Shown here: positions 41,733-50,218 of the stretch, in pieces
How the letters are laid out: the number at the start of each line of letters is the position of its first letter
Position numbering within the stretch: position 1 is the stretch's first letter
Origin: JAXGYX01 sp964487355
GTDB taxonomy: Bacteria; Bacillota; Clostridia; Saccharofermentanales; Fastidiosipilaceae
DNA: 53,245 nt
NCBI GenBank assembly: GCA_964487355.1
Contig: CAZAPS010000009.1
Span: forward strand, 1-53,245
Reading direction: 5' to 3'
Position numbers and translations under genes: made by a program
Notes under the pieces: generated by a model
Seen by the model: only the letters and a program-made list of their open reading frames with translations
Database searches by the model: none
What the model was told of the DNA's origin: nothing

Positions 41733-42827
41733 ATGACATCTGAAATCGATCAAACGGCACGACCGGAACCAACTTTGTCACAGATTCGACCGTTGACATT
41801 GGGCGATGATTTGCTGACCACCGAGAACAATCTCTTTCTCGCGCCCATGGCGGGGGCCTCCGAACTTTGTTATCGCCGAATCTGTCGTGGATTTGGAGTG
41901 GGCATGACGGTGACCGAGCTGGTCAGCGCCAGAGGCATCCGCTATGGAGGAATCAATCGCAAAAACATTCGTTACATTGAGATCGATCCGGAGGAAAATC
42001 CCGTCTTCATTCAACTATTTGGTTTCGATCCGGATGATTTCGTCGCCGCCTGCGACACCATATTGGATCACCCGCTGCTGAGCCAATGCGCCGGTATCGA
42101 CATCAATATGGGCTGTCCGGTTCCAAAAGTCACCAAGACCGGGGCAGGCGCCGGGCTGATGAGAACACCTGAAATAGCGGCTAGGATTGTCCGTGTCAGC
42201 GCGGACCTTCTGCATAGCGTGGGCAAACCACTGACCGTCAAGTTTCGCAAAGGTTTTTCGAACGGCGACAACAGCGCCACCGAGTTCGCGAAACGGATGT
42301 TGGACGCGGGCGCGGACATGTTGACTGTGCACGGACGCACCGCTTCGATGATGTATGGCGGGCAGGCGGATTGGAATTGTATCCGCGAAGTTGTGATGGC
42401 CGCCAAATCCGCCGGTCCGCGATCTGCTTCCCACTCTTCACCGGTCCCGGTGATCGCGAATGGCGACATCAAAGATCCGGACAGCATGAGCGCGGCGTTT
42501 CGTCAGACAGGAGCTCAGGGAGTCATGGTCGGGCGGGCCGCGCAGGGCAATCCCTGGCTGTTTCGCGACCTGATCGAAGGGCATTCCACAAAACCGGACC
42601 TCGCAGAGTTGAGGCGCGTGATTTTGGAACATTTGGACGGTTTGATCCGGGCGCGCGGTGAGCGCGTCGCTTTGCCTGAATTTCGCAAGACTTTAATTTG
42701 GTATACCAAAGGGAAACCCGGCGCGGTTGAGGTGAGACGACGGGCGGTTCAGGTTGAATCGCGGGACGATGTCGTCAGCCTGCTCGCGGAATGGAGTGGG
42801 TGGACGGACCAGGCCAATCCTTCCTAA
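41733..42827 (+). CDS. dusB: tRNA-dihydrouridine synthase (DusB-like)
   Basis: 364 aa, FMN-dependent reductase of uridines in the tRNA D-loop. Motifs: NLFLAPMAGASELCYR near residue 34, VTELVSARGIRYG, VFIQLFGFDPDDF, GIDINMGCPVPKV with the catalytic Cys near 129, VHGRTASMMYGGQADW, PVIANGDIKDPDS and VMVGRAAQGNPW. The C-terminal tRNA-binding helices are present. GAGG precedes the ATG. Stop codons of this gene and the convergent DeoR regulator overlap, so the two transcripts are partly antisense. It lies just after the divergent tRNA-Arg. Confidence 0.93.
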   Translation: MTSEIDQTARPEPTLSQIRPLTLGDDLLTTENNLFLAPMAGASELCYRRICRGFGVGMTVTELVSARGIRYGGINRKNIRYIEIDPEENPVFIQLFGFDPDDFVAACDTILDHPLLSQCAGIDINMGCPVPKVTKTGAGAGLMRTPEIAARIVRVSADLLHSVGKPLTVKFRKGFSNGDNSATEFAKRMLDAGADMLTVHGRTASMMYGGQADWNCIREVVMAAKSAGPRSASHSSPVPVIANGDIKDPDSMSAAFRQTGAQGVMVGRAAQGNPWLFRDLIEGHSTKPDLAELRRVILEHLDGLIRARGERVALPEFRKTLIWYTKGKPGAVEVRRRAVQVESRDDVVSLLAEWSGWTDQANPS

Positions 42828-43597
42828 TCATTCTCGTACAAGAGCAGCATGTTCTGCGCCTTGCAGTATTCTTCAATTTTATCACCCGGGTGGACATCTG
42901 TTACCAGTCCGCTGAATTCATTCAACGCCGCGAAATTATTGAACGCGTCCTGCGCGAATTTGCTGCCATCCACCACCAAATATGATTTTTGGCTGTTTTT
43001 AATAGCGGTCCGTTTGATGGCCGTGTCATAGATGTTGTTGTTCGACACGCCTCTTTCAGGTGAGACCGAAACGGCCGCGATGAAAGACTTGTTGAAACTA
43101 TATCGGTCCAGCGCGTACTCACTATAGCTGCCCGCGAATGAATGCGTGTCCGGTTGAAACACACCGCCCACGGTCAGCAATCTGATACCGGACAATGTTG
43201 AGCCGGCAAGCAGTCCATCCAAACTATTGGTCACAATGGTCAGATTGCTGAATCGCTGCAGATGAGGAATCATACGGTAGACCGTCGATCCGGTGTCGAC
43301 AAATACAGTGTCGCCATCTTCCACCAGCGTGGCGGATAATTCACCTATTTTTTGTTTCGCGCTGATATTTTCCGCCTGCCGTTTGGATATCGGGATCTCT
43401 AGTTTTTGATGAATTTTATCAAAATTATAAACCGCCCCACCGTATACCTTATTTATAACTCCATTTTCATCAAGGATCGTCAGGTCACGCCGAATGGTGA
43501 TTTCAGAGACTTCGAATCGTTTCGCCAATTCACGGATCGTCGCTTGATTATGCGCTTTTAGATAGTCCACAATGGCGTTCAATCGTTTATGTTTCAA
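42824..43597 (-). CDS. DeoR-family transcriptional regulator
   Basis: 257 aa. N-terminal DeoR winged helix (ATIRELAKRFEVSEITIRRD, residues about 21-40, then INKVYGGAVY) and a sugar-phosphate-sensing DeoRC domain (DGDTVFVDTGSTVYRMIPHL, LTIVTNSLDG, RLLTVGGVFQPDTHSFAG). Such proteins usually repress sugar or nucleoside catabolic operons; no obvious target adjoins it. Start is taken as TTG at 43597: the strong GGGAGGA lies inside the longer frame (which begins at an ATG 8 codons upstream), 7 bases before this TTG. Confidence 0.88.
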   Translation of the reverse strand: MKHKRLNAIVDYLKAHNQATIRELAKRFEVSEITIRRDLTILDENGVINKVYGGAVYNFDKIHQKLEIPISKRQAENISAKQKIGELSATLVEDGDTVFVDTGSTVYRMIPHLQRFSNLTIVTNSLDGLLAGSTLSGIRLLTVGGVFQPDTHSFAGSYSEYALDRYSFNKSFIAAVSVSPERGVSNNNIYDTAIKRTAIKNSQKSYLVVDGSKFAQDAFNNFAALNEFSGLVTDVHPGDKIEEYCKAQNMLLLYEND

Positions 43598-43743
43598 AAT
43601 GGGTCCTCCCTGGGAAAGCATAGACTCAAATTAGAATAATCGTGTTCGTTCAAGAATCAGCCATTATATTATCACATAACGACATAGACATGCTCATGAT
43701 TTTCATCATTTGCTCATATTAACAATACAAAGTTGAGGTAGCG

Positions 43744-43749
43744 TATAAT
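43744..43749 (+). promoter_or_regulatory. -10 box of the NAD synthetase gene
   Basis: TATAAT 31 bases before the ATG at 43780. Possible -35 AACAAT at 17 bases, weak. Confidence 0.45.
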
Positions 43750-43779
43750 AGAACCATCTGAGCATTGAGGAGATTCCAT

Positions 43780-45765
43780 ATGAAACAATTTGGATATGTT
43801 TTGGCAGGCACCGCCGTTTCGCGCATCCGGATCGCGAATCCCAACGCGAACCGATCTCATATTGAATCGATCGCGCAAAACGCCTTTGATAAGGATGTCA
43901 GCATTTTGGTCTTTCCGGAACTTTCACTAACCGGATCGACATGTGGCGATCTTTTTTTTCAGCGACAACTGTTGCGCTCCGCACAACAAAACTGTGTCAG
44001 TCTGGCTAGACGATCGTCCGACTGGCCGGGGATGCTCATCTTCGTCGGTCTGCCTGTCGCCTATCGTGAACAGGTGTTCAACTGCGCGGCGGCGATCAAA
44101 GATGGACAGATCTTGGCGTTGATCCCCAAAACATATATACCAAACACACAAGAGCGGCATGAACGGCGCTGGTTCACGTCGGGCAAGACGATTAACCAAG
44201 CTGATCAGGTATTTGCGCAAATCGATGGGCGATCCGTGCCACTTGGTCAAGCCTTGATCGAGCTTTCAAATGGCGCGGATACCTTTTTGGTTGGAGCGGA
44301 GATCGGCGAAGATCTATGGGCCCCCGCTCCCATCAGCAACCGTTTGGCGCTGGAAGGGGCGCGGCTGATCGTCAATCTGTCCGCCGACGGTGAGTTGGTC
44401 GGAAAATCAACCTATCGCCGCGAGTTGGTTAACCAACAAAGCGCGCGTCTCAACTGCGCCTATCTGTACGCGGGCGCGGGCTCTGACGAGTCAACAACAG
44501 ACAGTGTGCATGCTGGGCATTCTTTGATCGCCGAAAATGGCGACATATTGGCTGAACGAAAACCATTTTCAAAAGACTCTGACGAGTTGACCCGGGCTGT
44601 TGTTGACACCGACCTTTTGTCCAATCAACGTCGGGAGAATTCAGGTTTCGCTCAAGAGTGGTCTGACGGTCACCGCTTGCCTGTCATTCAGGCTGGCGAG
44701 ACGGTCGAGCCACGCCGTTCACTAATCTCTTTACGCGAAATCGATCCCCATCCATTCATCCAAACACAAAAGGACGATCGCGATCGACAATGTGCCGAGG
44801 TGCTTGCCATTCAAGCTCACGGGCTGTCTCGTCGTCTCCGACACATTCATACCACCAAAAGTGTGATCGGCATCTCCGGTGGATTGGATTCCACACTCGC
44901 GTTGCTCGCCACAAGAGAGGCCTATCGCGTCAATCGGTGGCCGATGGAAGAAATCATCGGCGTGACCATGCCCGGTTTTGGCACAACCGATCGAACCTAT
45001 ACGAACGCGCTCAATTTAATGCAAGAGCTGGGCGTGACCATTCGCGAAATCTCCATCTCGTCTGCGGTGCGACAACATTTCATTGATATTGGTCACGACA
45101 TGGAAAATAAAGACATCACTTACGAAAACAGTCAAGCCAGGGAACGCACCCAGATTCTGATGGACATCGCCAACCAGCTGAATGGGCTGGTAATTGGGAC
45201 CGGTGATCTCAGCGAACTGGCTCTTGGTTGGTGCACATATAATGGGGATCAAATGAGCATGTACGGTTTAAATGGCTCTGTTCCCAAAACATTGATCCGG
45301 CATATCGTGAACTATGTCGCGGAGAACGAATCAAATCCACGTACCGCTCAACTGTTGATGGATATTCTGGATACACCCATCAGTCCCGAGCTTCTGCCAC
45401 CCGATGAAAAGGGAGAAATCTCACAACACACCGAATCCAGCACAGGCCCCTACGAATTGCATGATTTTTTTATATTTAACAGTTTAAAAAATGGATATAC
45501 ACCGCAAAAGATTTACGCCCTTGCGTCTCGGGCGTTTTCCACCCAGCCCGAGCCGGATGCGGTCGAGCGATCATTTTATGATGATGAAACAATTTTGAAA
45601 TGGTTGCGAGCGTATTACCGCCGTTTTTTCAATCAGCAGTTCAAGCGCTCTGCCATGCCGGACGGGCCGAAGGTCGGCAGTGTCGGCCTGTCTCCCCGGA
45701 CAGATTGGCGCATGCCTTCCGACGCGGACAGCGAACTTTGGCTTTGGTCTCTTGAGAAGTTGTGA
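43780..45765 (+). CDS. nadE: Glutamine-type NAD+ synthetase lacking the catalytic cysteine of its glutaminase domain
   Basis: 661 aa, last step of NAD+ synthesis. N-terminal nitrilase-fold domain (1 to about 280) has the catalytic Glu (LVFPELSLTG, about 45) and Lys (LIPKTYIPN, about 115), but the nucleophile position in the conserved EICEDLW reads EIGEDLW (codon GGC at 44306-44308). C-terminal ATP pyrophosphatase domain is intact: GISGGLDSTLALL, GTTDRTYTNA, GLVIGTGDLSELALGWCTYNGD, YTPQKIYALA. So the enzyme probably cannot hydrolyse glutamine and may use free ammonia, unless another residue serves or the base is an error. GGAG precedes the ATG at 43780. Confidence 0.9.
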   Translation: MKQFGYVLAGTAVSRIRIANPNANRSHIESIAQNAFDKDVSILVFPELSLTGSTCGDLFFQRQLLRSAQQNCVSLARRSSDWPGMLIFVGLPVAYREQVFNCAAAIKDGQILALIPKTYIPNTQERHERRWFTSGKTINQADQVFAQIDGRSVPLGQALIELSNGADTFLVGAEIGEDLWAPAPISNRLALEGARLIVNLSADGELVGKSTYRRELVNQQSARLNCAYLYAGAGSDESTTDSVHAGHSLIAENGDILAERKPFSKDSDELTRAVVDTDLLSNQRRENSGFAQEWSDGHRLPVIQAGETVEPRRSLISLREIDPHPFIQTQKDDRDRQCAEVLAIQAHGLSRRLRHIHTTKSVIGISGGLDSTLALLATREAYRVNRWPMEEIIGVTMPGFGTTDRTYTNALNLMQELGVTIREISISSAVRQHFIDIGHDMENKDITYENSQARERTQILMDIANQLNGLVIGTGDLSELALGWCTYNGDQMSMYGLNGSVPKTLIRHIVNYVAENESNPRTAQLLMDILDTPISPELLPPDEKGEISQHTESSTGPYELHDFFIFNSLKNGYTPQKIYALASRAFSTQPEPDAVERSFYDDETILKWLRAYYRRFFNQQFKRSAMPDGPKVGSVGLSPRTDWRMPSDADSELWLWSLEKL

Positions 45766-45788
45766 CGCCGGATTGGCGCTATAAGTGA

Positions 45789-45826
45789 GAAAGATGGATT
45801 GGCGTGCGCCAATCCATCTTTCCTAT
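45789..45826. terminator. Strong bidirectional terminator after nadE
   Basis: A 16-bp perfect inverted repeat (45789-45804 and 45807-45822) with a very short loop, between the convergent nadE and zinc-ribbon membrane genes. T-runs on each side are short (TTTCCT), so it is a moderate intrinsic terminator. Confidence 0.75.
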
Positions 45827-45910
45827 TAAACACCATAAGTATGATGAAATATAAAAACCATTGTCTCAAGCCGACCGGGAGCAACTCGCCTCAGTCTCCG
45901 GCTTTGTCCC

Positions 45911-46816
45911 TTATGGTCCCTCGTTTTCGCCCCTAAGCGGATACACATTGATCACAATGGCCTGCGTGACGCCCATGATAACCAAAACCAACAAAACTTT
46001 CAGACTATATTCACCAAACGAAACCGACAAGTCCAACGTGTCTTTGAGCAGCAGAACAAAGAAAGCCACAAGCGCGACTATGTTGATGATATTGCTTTGC
46101 TTCTTGGTCAGTTTCAGCTTGCTATCACAATTCAGACATGCAAACGTTTGCTTCCCCGGAATATAATTTTTCCAAGTCTGTTTCAGCTTGTGTTCACAGA
46201 CCGGGCCGTCGTCTTCTTCAATATGTGCTATCTCGGACGGTGCCGACGCGTCTTCTTCCGAGTGATCCGCGTCATGCGCCGTTTCATATTGCTTATACAG
46301 ATCGACAAGCGCCTGCTTTTCCGCGGAAATTTCCTCTTGGCGTTTGTTGAGTTCCTCTTCTTGCGCGATTTTCTCCGCTTTTTGTTCCTCCGTCAATTCG
46401 ACTTTGACGGCAATTGGCTCGGGAATCGGTTCGACGTGGCCAAATCGGGCCAATATCAACCGGACAACAAAATAAAACAACAAGCCACCGACAATTTTCG
46501 CCAACCAGATCAAGGTTGTGTTTGACTGTGGCTGGTCTGCGGTGCTCTTGCCAAGATCGGTGGAAAACAAAATAATCGCCAGCATGATATAAAAGGCGAG
46601 CTTTTCAACTATGCGAATGCCCATCACCGGTCGCAATTTAACCCCGCACTTGCTACACACATACTCCGGGTTGCGATTGATTAGATGAGCGAACTCAATC
46701 TTATATTCATGTTTGTGATCTTGCTGTTCCGAGGAATGTAATTGCTCCGCCTGTTCCAATGCGGAACCGCCATCCTCCACGGGATTCACAATCTGCTTAT
46801 CTTTTTCTTCCGCCAT
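45911..46816 (-). CDS. Membrane protein with two zinc-ribbon halves
   Basis: 301 aa, not recognised. First zinc ribbon half CSKC at 54-57, two hydrophobic helices (LAFYIMLAIILF and LAKIVGGLLFYFVVRLILA), a long charged coiled-coil (LTEEQKAEKIAQEEELNKRQ..., about 145-185), second zinc-ribbon region C-E-H...ACLNCDSK (about 204-224), then two more helices (IINIVALVAFFVLLL and YSLKVLLVLVIMGVTQAIVI). The arrangement looks like two related halves, each zinc ribbon plus membrane pair. GGAG is 6 bases before the ATG at 46816. Function unknown. Confidence 0.7.
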   Translation of the reverse strand: MAEEKDKQIVNPVEDGGSALEQAEQLHSSEQQDHKHEYKIEFAHLINRNPEYVCSKCGVKLRPVMGIRIVEKLAFYIMLAIILFSTDLGKSTADQPQSNTTLIWLAKIVGGLLFYFVVRLILARFGHVEPIPEPIAVKVELTEEQKAEKIAQEEELNKRQEEISAEKQALVDLYKQYETAHDADHSEEDASAPSEIAHIEEDDGPVCEHKLKQTWKNYIPGKQTFACLNCDSKLKLTKKQSNIINIVALVAFFVLLLKDTLDLSVSFGEYSLKVLLVLVIMGVTQAIVINVYPLRGENEGP

Positions 46817-46912
46817 GCCTATCTCCGTTCTGATTATCGTAAAATAATTGCGAGTCGCTCGTCGCAATCGCATGGTTTATTATATCGAAAACAATATTGA
46901 TTGTTGTGAAAT

Positions 46913-47581
46913 TCACAAACGCTTCACAGTTTCCCCATTTGTCTTGTAAATCACATTTTTCGGCACAGTTCCTCTGACCATGGACAGCGGATAGATCGTG
47001 CTGTTTTTCCCAATAATCGTTCCCGGATTCAAGACTGAATTGCTGCCAATCTCAACTCCGTCGCCAATGATCGCGCCCATTTTTTTGAGTCCGGTCTCGA
47101 TCCTTGGATATTCACCGTTCACGCAGATTTCCGACTGATCCGCCTTGACGTTGGACGTGATGCTGCCTGCTCCCATGTGTGAACGATACCCTAAAATGGA
47201 ATCACCCACATAATTAAAATGTGGCACTTGTACATTGTTGAACAAAATGACATTTTTCAATTCGGTTGAATTCCCGACCACACAATTTTCTCCCACCAAC
47301 GCGGCTCCACGAATGAACGCGCAGTGTCGAATCTCGGTGCCGGCAAGAATGATGCAAGGTCCGCTAATATGCGCTGACGCGAACACCGTCGCCTGTTTCG
47401 AGATCCAAACATCTTCGGACGGTTGATCAAATTCGTCCGACGGCAACGTCCGGCCAATCGTTTTGATAAAGCCCGCGATCCCAGGGAGCGCGTCCCAAGG
47501 CATCTCGTATTCACTTAAGTAATCTTTCGCCAATGTATGGCTTAAATCAAACAGTTCTGTGGTTTTAAGAGTTTCATCCAT
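46913..47581 (-). CDS. Left-handed beta-helix acyltransferase / sugar nucleotidyltransferase-like protein
   Basis: 222 aa. Hexapeptide repeats cover about residues 60-205 (VFASAHISGPCIILAGTEIR, GAALVGENCVVGNSTELKN, MGAIIGDGVEIGSNSVLNPG, TIIGKNSTIYPLS), the left-handed beta-helix of GlmU-type N-acetyl and other acyl transferases. There is no nucleotidyltransferase domain, so it is a stand-alone helix protein; a segment NYVGDSILGYRSHMGAGSITSN resembles the GlmU C-terminal active site. GGAGG 8 bases before the ATG. Substrate is unknown, possibly a sugar phosphate. Confidence 0.8.
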   Translation of the reverse strand: MDETLKTTELFDLSHTLAKDYLSEYEMPWDALPGIAGFIKTIGRTLPSDEFDQPSEDVWISKQATVFASAHISGPCIILAGTEIRHCAFIRGAALVGENCVVGNSTELKNVILFNNVQVPHFNYVGDSILGYRSHMGAGSITSNVKADQSEICVNGEYPRIETGLKKMGAIIGDGVEIGSNSVLNPGTIIGKNSTIYPLSMVRGTVPKNVIYKTNGETVKRL

Positions 47582-47635
47582 TAATCAGACCTCCGAAAAA
47601 TCTTTTCATATTCTAGCAGATTCAATTAAAGATGA

Positions 47636-47672
47636 AAAATAAGAACTCCGCGGATGTCACCTACGGAGTTCT
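47636..47672 (-). terminator. Rho-independent terminator of the rrf2-cysK operon
   Basis: AGAACTCCG and CGGAGTTCT form a 9-bp stem (47664-47672 with 47642-47650), followed on the minus strand by TATTTTTC. Confidence 0.85.
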
Positions 47673-47716
47673 ATAAAAAAGAGTTGGCATTGATTTTGTC
47701 GAACGAAAAAGTTGAG

Positions 47717-48655
47717 TCAGGATTCCAATTCAAAGAGGACGGTCGATAAATAACGCTCGCCGGTGTCGGGTAAAACCGCGACAATCGTCTTATCTTTATA
47801 CTCCGGTCTTTTGGCCAGCTCCAACGCCGCCCATAAAGCCGCGCCGGAGGAGATGCCGACCAACACACCCTCTTCCCGCGCCATTCTTCGCGAGGTGTGC
47901 AAAGCGTCATCATCCTCGACAGTGATCACCTCATCATAAGATTGGGTGTCCAGCGTGTTGGGAATAAAGCCCGCGCCAATCCCTTGAATTTTATGTGCTC
48001 CGCCGTATCCTTCCGACAGCATGGGGGAGCCGGACGGTTCGACCGCGACAATATGAATGCTTTGATCTTTTCGTTTCAGATAGTGAGACACTCCGCTGAT
48101 CGTTCCACCTGTGCCGATTCCTGAGACAAAGGCGGCGATTTCGCCGTCGGTGTCACGCCAGATCTCCGGCCCGGTAGTCTGCTCATGCGCGAGCGGGTTG
48201 ACCAGGTTTTCAAATTGGCCGGGGATGAACGAGTCCTCGATCTCATTATTTAGCTCAATCGCTTTCGCGATCGCTCCCTTCATTCCCTGATCAGCCGGAG
48301 TCAGCACAATTCGCGCGCCATAACCTTGCAGGATCTTTCGGCGCTCCACACTCATGCTTTCCGGCATCACGAAGATCGACTGATAACCTCTTGAAGCCGC
48401 TATGGCGGCGAGACCGATACCGGTGTTTCCACTCGTCGGCTCAATAATCGTATCACCCGGTTTGATCAGTCCATCTTTTTCCGCCTTGGCGACCATGGCG
48501 AACGCGATACGATCCTTGACGCTGCCCGCCGGATTGAAGGACTCCAGTTTGACCAAAACACGCGCCGCCAAACGATCATTCTTTTCAATGTTAGACACTT
48601 CATATAATGGGGTGTCACCAATCAATTCACCAACGTTGCGATAAATCTTACTCAT
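47717..48655 (-). CDS. cysK: Cysteine synthase (O-acetylserine sulfhydrylase)
   Basis: 312 aa, PLP enzyme joining O-acetylserine and sulfide. Motifs: NPAGSVKDRIAFAM with the PLP Lys near 43, PTSGNTGIGLAAIAASRGY, EQTTGPEIWRDTDG, GIGTGGTISGV, and VGISSGAALWAAL. Length is standard. AGGA precedes the ATG. It follows the Rrf2 regulator gene by 39 bases on the same strand, so regulator and enzyme are co-transcribed; in Bacillus and Staphylococcus the Rrf2 protein CymR binds CysK and represses sulfur genes, so the same partnership is inferred. Confidence 0.95.
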   Translation of the reverse strand: MSKIYRNVGELIGDTPLYEVSNIEKNDRLAARVLVKLESFNPAGSVKDRIAFAMVAKAEKDGLIKPGDTIIEPTSGNTGIGLAAIAASRGYQSIFVMPESMSVERRKILQGYGARIVLTPADQGMKGAIAKAIELNNEIEDSFIPGQFENLVNPLAHEQTTGPEIWRDTDGEIAAFVSGIGTGGTISGVSHYLKRKDQSIHIVAVEPSGSPMLSEGYGGAHKIQGIGAGFIPNTLDTQSYDEVITVEDDDALHTSRRMAREEGVLVGISSGAALWAALELAKRPEYKDKTIVAVLPDTGERYLSTVLFELES

Positions 48656-48694
48656 TTTTATTTCCTTTCATGGTTTGTTTCTGAATCATTCCAG

Positions 48695-49147
48695 TTATAT
48701 GTAGTAGTAATCACTGGAAATCGCATTTTGCTGATTGAGCTCATCACAAAGATCTTGCAAAGTCACTTGTTCCAATAGTTGTTTGATTGATTTTTCCATA
48801 GGATGCCAGAGCGCCTGATTACACGAAATCATGGTGTTGAACGCGACATCGGACACCTCAGGTTGGTGGAGCGCCTCGGCAAGTTCAATTTCTCCTTCCA
48901 ATACACGCAATACTTCCAACATACTGATCTCATCTGCCGAACGCGAAAGCACGTACCCGCCTCCCGCGCCACGAATGCTTTTGATGAGATCACTCTTCTT
49001 TAACATGGCGAACAGTTGCTCTAAATAATTTGCCGACAGCTTCTGACGATGAGCAATCTTGGTTATTGAAACCGGCTTGTCTTGTGAATACATGGCAAGA
49101 TCTGTCAACGCCTGTACGCCATACCTGCCTTTTGTGGTGATATACAT
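48695..49147 (-). CDS. Rrf2-family transcriptional regulator, CymR-like
   Basis: 150 aa. Winged-helix core: MYITTKGRYGVQALTDLA, then SITKIAHRQKLSANYLEQLF (recognition helix), IRGAGGGYVLSR wing, and ISMLEVLRVLEGEIE dimer helix. The three Cys ligands of the iron-sulfur regulators IscR/NsrR are not present (only isolated Cys in ISCNQALW and LQDLCDEL), so it fits the cluster-free CymR type. AAGGAGG precedes the ATG. It is followed by cysK, consistent with cysteine-pathway control. Confidence 0.9.
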   Translation of the reverse strand: MYITTKGRYGVQALTDLAMYSQDKPVSITKIAHRQKLSANYLEQLFAMLKKSDLIKSIRGAGGGYVLSRSADEISMLEVLRVLEGEIELAEALHQPEVSDVAFNTMISCNQALWHPMEKSIKQLLEQVTLQDLCDELNQQNAISSDYYYI

Positions 49148-49204
49148 CGACTCGCCTCCTTATTCCTAGTATTTCAATATAATTAATATCTCTTAATTTA
49201 CTCC

Positions 49205-49232
49205 ATTATATCCATTAAACACGACTAATCAA
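49205..49232 (-). promoter_or_regulatory. Promoter of the rrf2-cysK operon
   Basis: On the minus strand TTGATT (49232-49227), 16 bases, TATAAT (49210-49205), 58 bases before the ATG. The AT-rich stretch between start site and gene may hold an autoregulatory operator. Confidence 0.65.
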
Positions 49233-49241
49233 CCATTTTCA

Positions 49242-49282
49242 CTTAAAATTAATCATACTTAATAAGTATGATTAATTTTAAG
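49242..49282. repeat. 41-bp perfect palindrome
   Basis: Two 20-base arms (49242-49261 and 49263-49282) are exact reverse complements around a single A. It is AT-rich, between the rrf2 promoter and the 3' end of the convergent-side trmO gene. No T-run of a normal terminator follows. It could be a cruciform, an operator for a dimer pair, an AT-rich transcript end for trmO, or a small element remnant. Confidence 0.9.
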
Positions 49283-49322
49283 GAAATAATTGATCGGGAT
49301 TGGATAAGCGCGCATCGCTCGC

Positions 49323-50033
49323 TCACGACGGTGTGACTGAGGTGACAACCAGCACCTGTTCCAAGACTTTGAAACGAACATTCAGACCGGCGAAGGCAAC
49401 ACCATATTCGCGGTCGGGGTCGTCCTGATAAGCCGGACGTGGATCTTGTTTGAGGACACCGAACAGCGCTGTCCGTTTATCTTCCGGAACCACCATCAAC
49501 AGCTCTTCCGGAAATTGAATTTGTAACAGATGGTTTGAATTGTGACGTGTAAAGCCCTGCGCGGCATCCGCATGGCAGTCTCCGCCGGGAATATAGGGCT
49601 TGATATCCACGATTGGTGTTTGATCCATCAAATCCGCACCGGAAACATGAAGCAACGGACCTCGCTTTTCATCGATCACGATCGAGTCAAGCTTGACCGA
49701 AGACAAGCCCAACGGGTTGGGACGAAACGGGGATCGGGTCGCGAACACACCTTTGCGTTCGTTGCCTCCCAAGCGCGGTGGCCTCACGGTCGCCGACCAC
49801 TCATGCTGAAGATTCGCTGAAAAAATCCAAATCAGCCAGATGTGCGAAAACTCCTCCAGCCCACGGACAATATCAGGATTGCGAAACGCCGGCTCAAACT
49901 CGACCACCGCCTTCAGCTCCGGTATCACCCCACTTTGTCTGGGAATACCAAATTTCTCCGCGAAATCAGTGCGAATGTGGGCGATCGGCCGGATATACAG
50001 GCCGGAGTCCGGCAAATTAATTTCTTTTTTCAC
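49323..50033 (-). CDS. trmO: tRNA (N6-threonylcarbamoyladenosine-37) methyltransferase TrmO
   Basis: 236 aa, AdoMet-dependent methylation of t6A37 in tRNA. TsaA/YaeB fold signatures: IRPIAHIRTDFAEKFGIPRQ, GLEEFSHIWLIWIFS, RPPRLGGNERKGVFATRSPFRPNPLGLS, and the C-terminal DIKPYIPGGDC. Length is typical of TrmO. The start is GTG at 50033 with GAGG 5 bases upstream. A single gene with the large palindrome just downstream. Confidence 0.92.
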   Translation of the reverse strand: MKKEINLPDSGLYIRPIAHIRTDFAEKFGIPRQSGVIPELKAVVEFEPAFRNPDIVRGLEEFSHIWLIWIFSANLQHEWSATVRPPRLGGNERKGVFATRSPFRPNPLGLSSVKLDSIVIDEKRGPLLHVSGADLMDQTPIVDIKPYIPGGDCHADAAQGFTRHNSNHLLQIQFPEELLMVVPEDKRTALFGVLKQDPRPAYQDDPDREYGVAFAGLNVRFKVLEQVLVVTSVTPS

Positions 50034-50218
50034 AAGAACCTCGAATTTCCATATAATTTTTAATTTAAACTACCCTGTTTGATTAAAATAATAATAAAGA
50101 TTCGTTTTGTGCTACATCTGGGTCCGATTTTTCTAACGCTTGACAAGATTCGCTCGCTATAATGGTTTCAGATCAATCGAAACGCAAGTCAGAACTCTCT
50201 CGTTCATCAATCCTTCAT

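Noticed and set aside
50140..50163. TTGACA and TATAAT on the plus strand before the AraC gene end
   Set aside because: The spacer is only 12 bases, too short for sigma-A, and no plus-strand gene follows.
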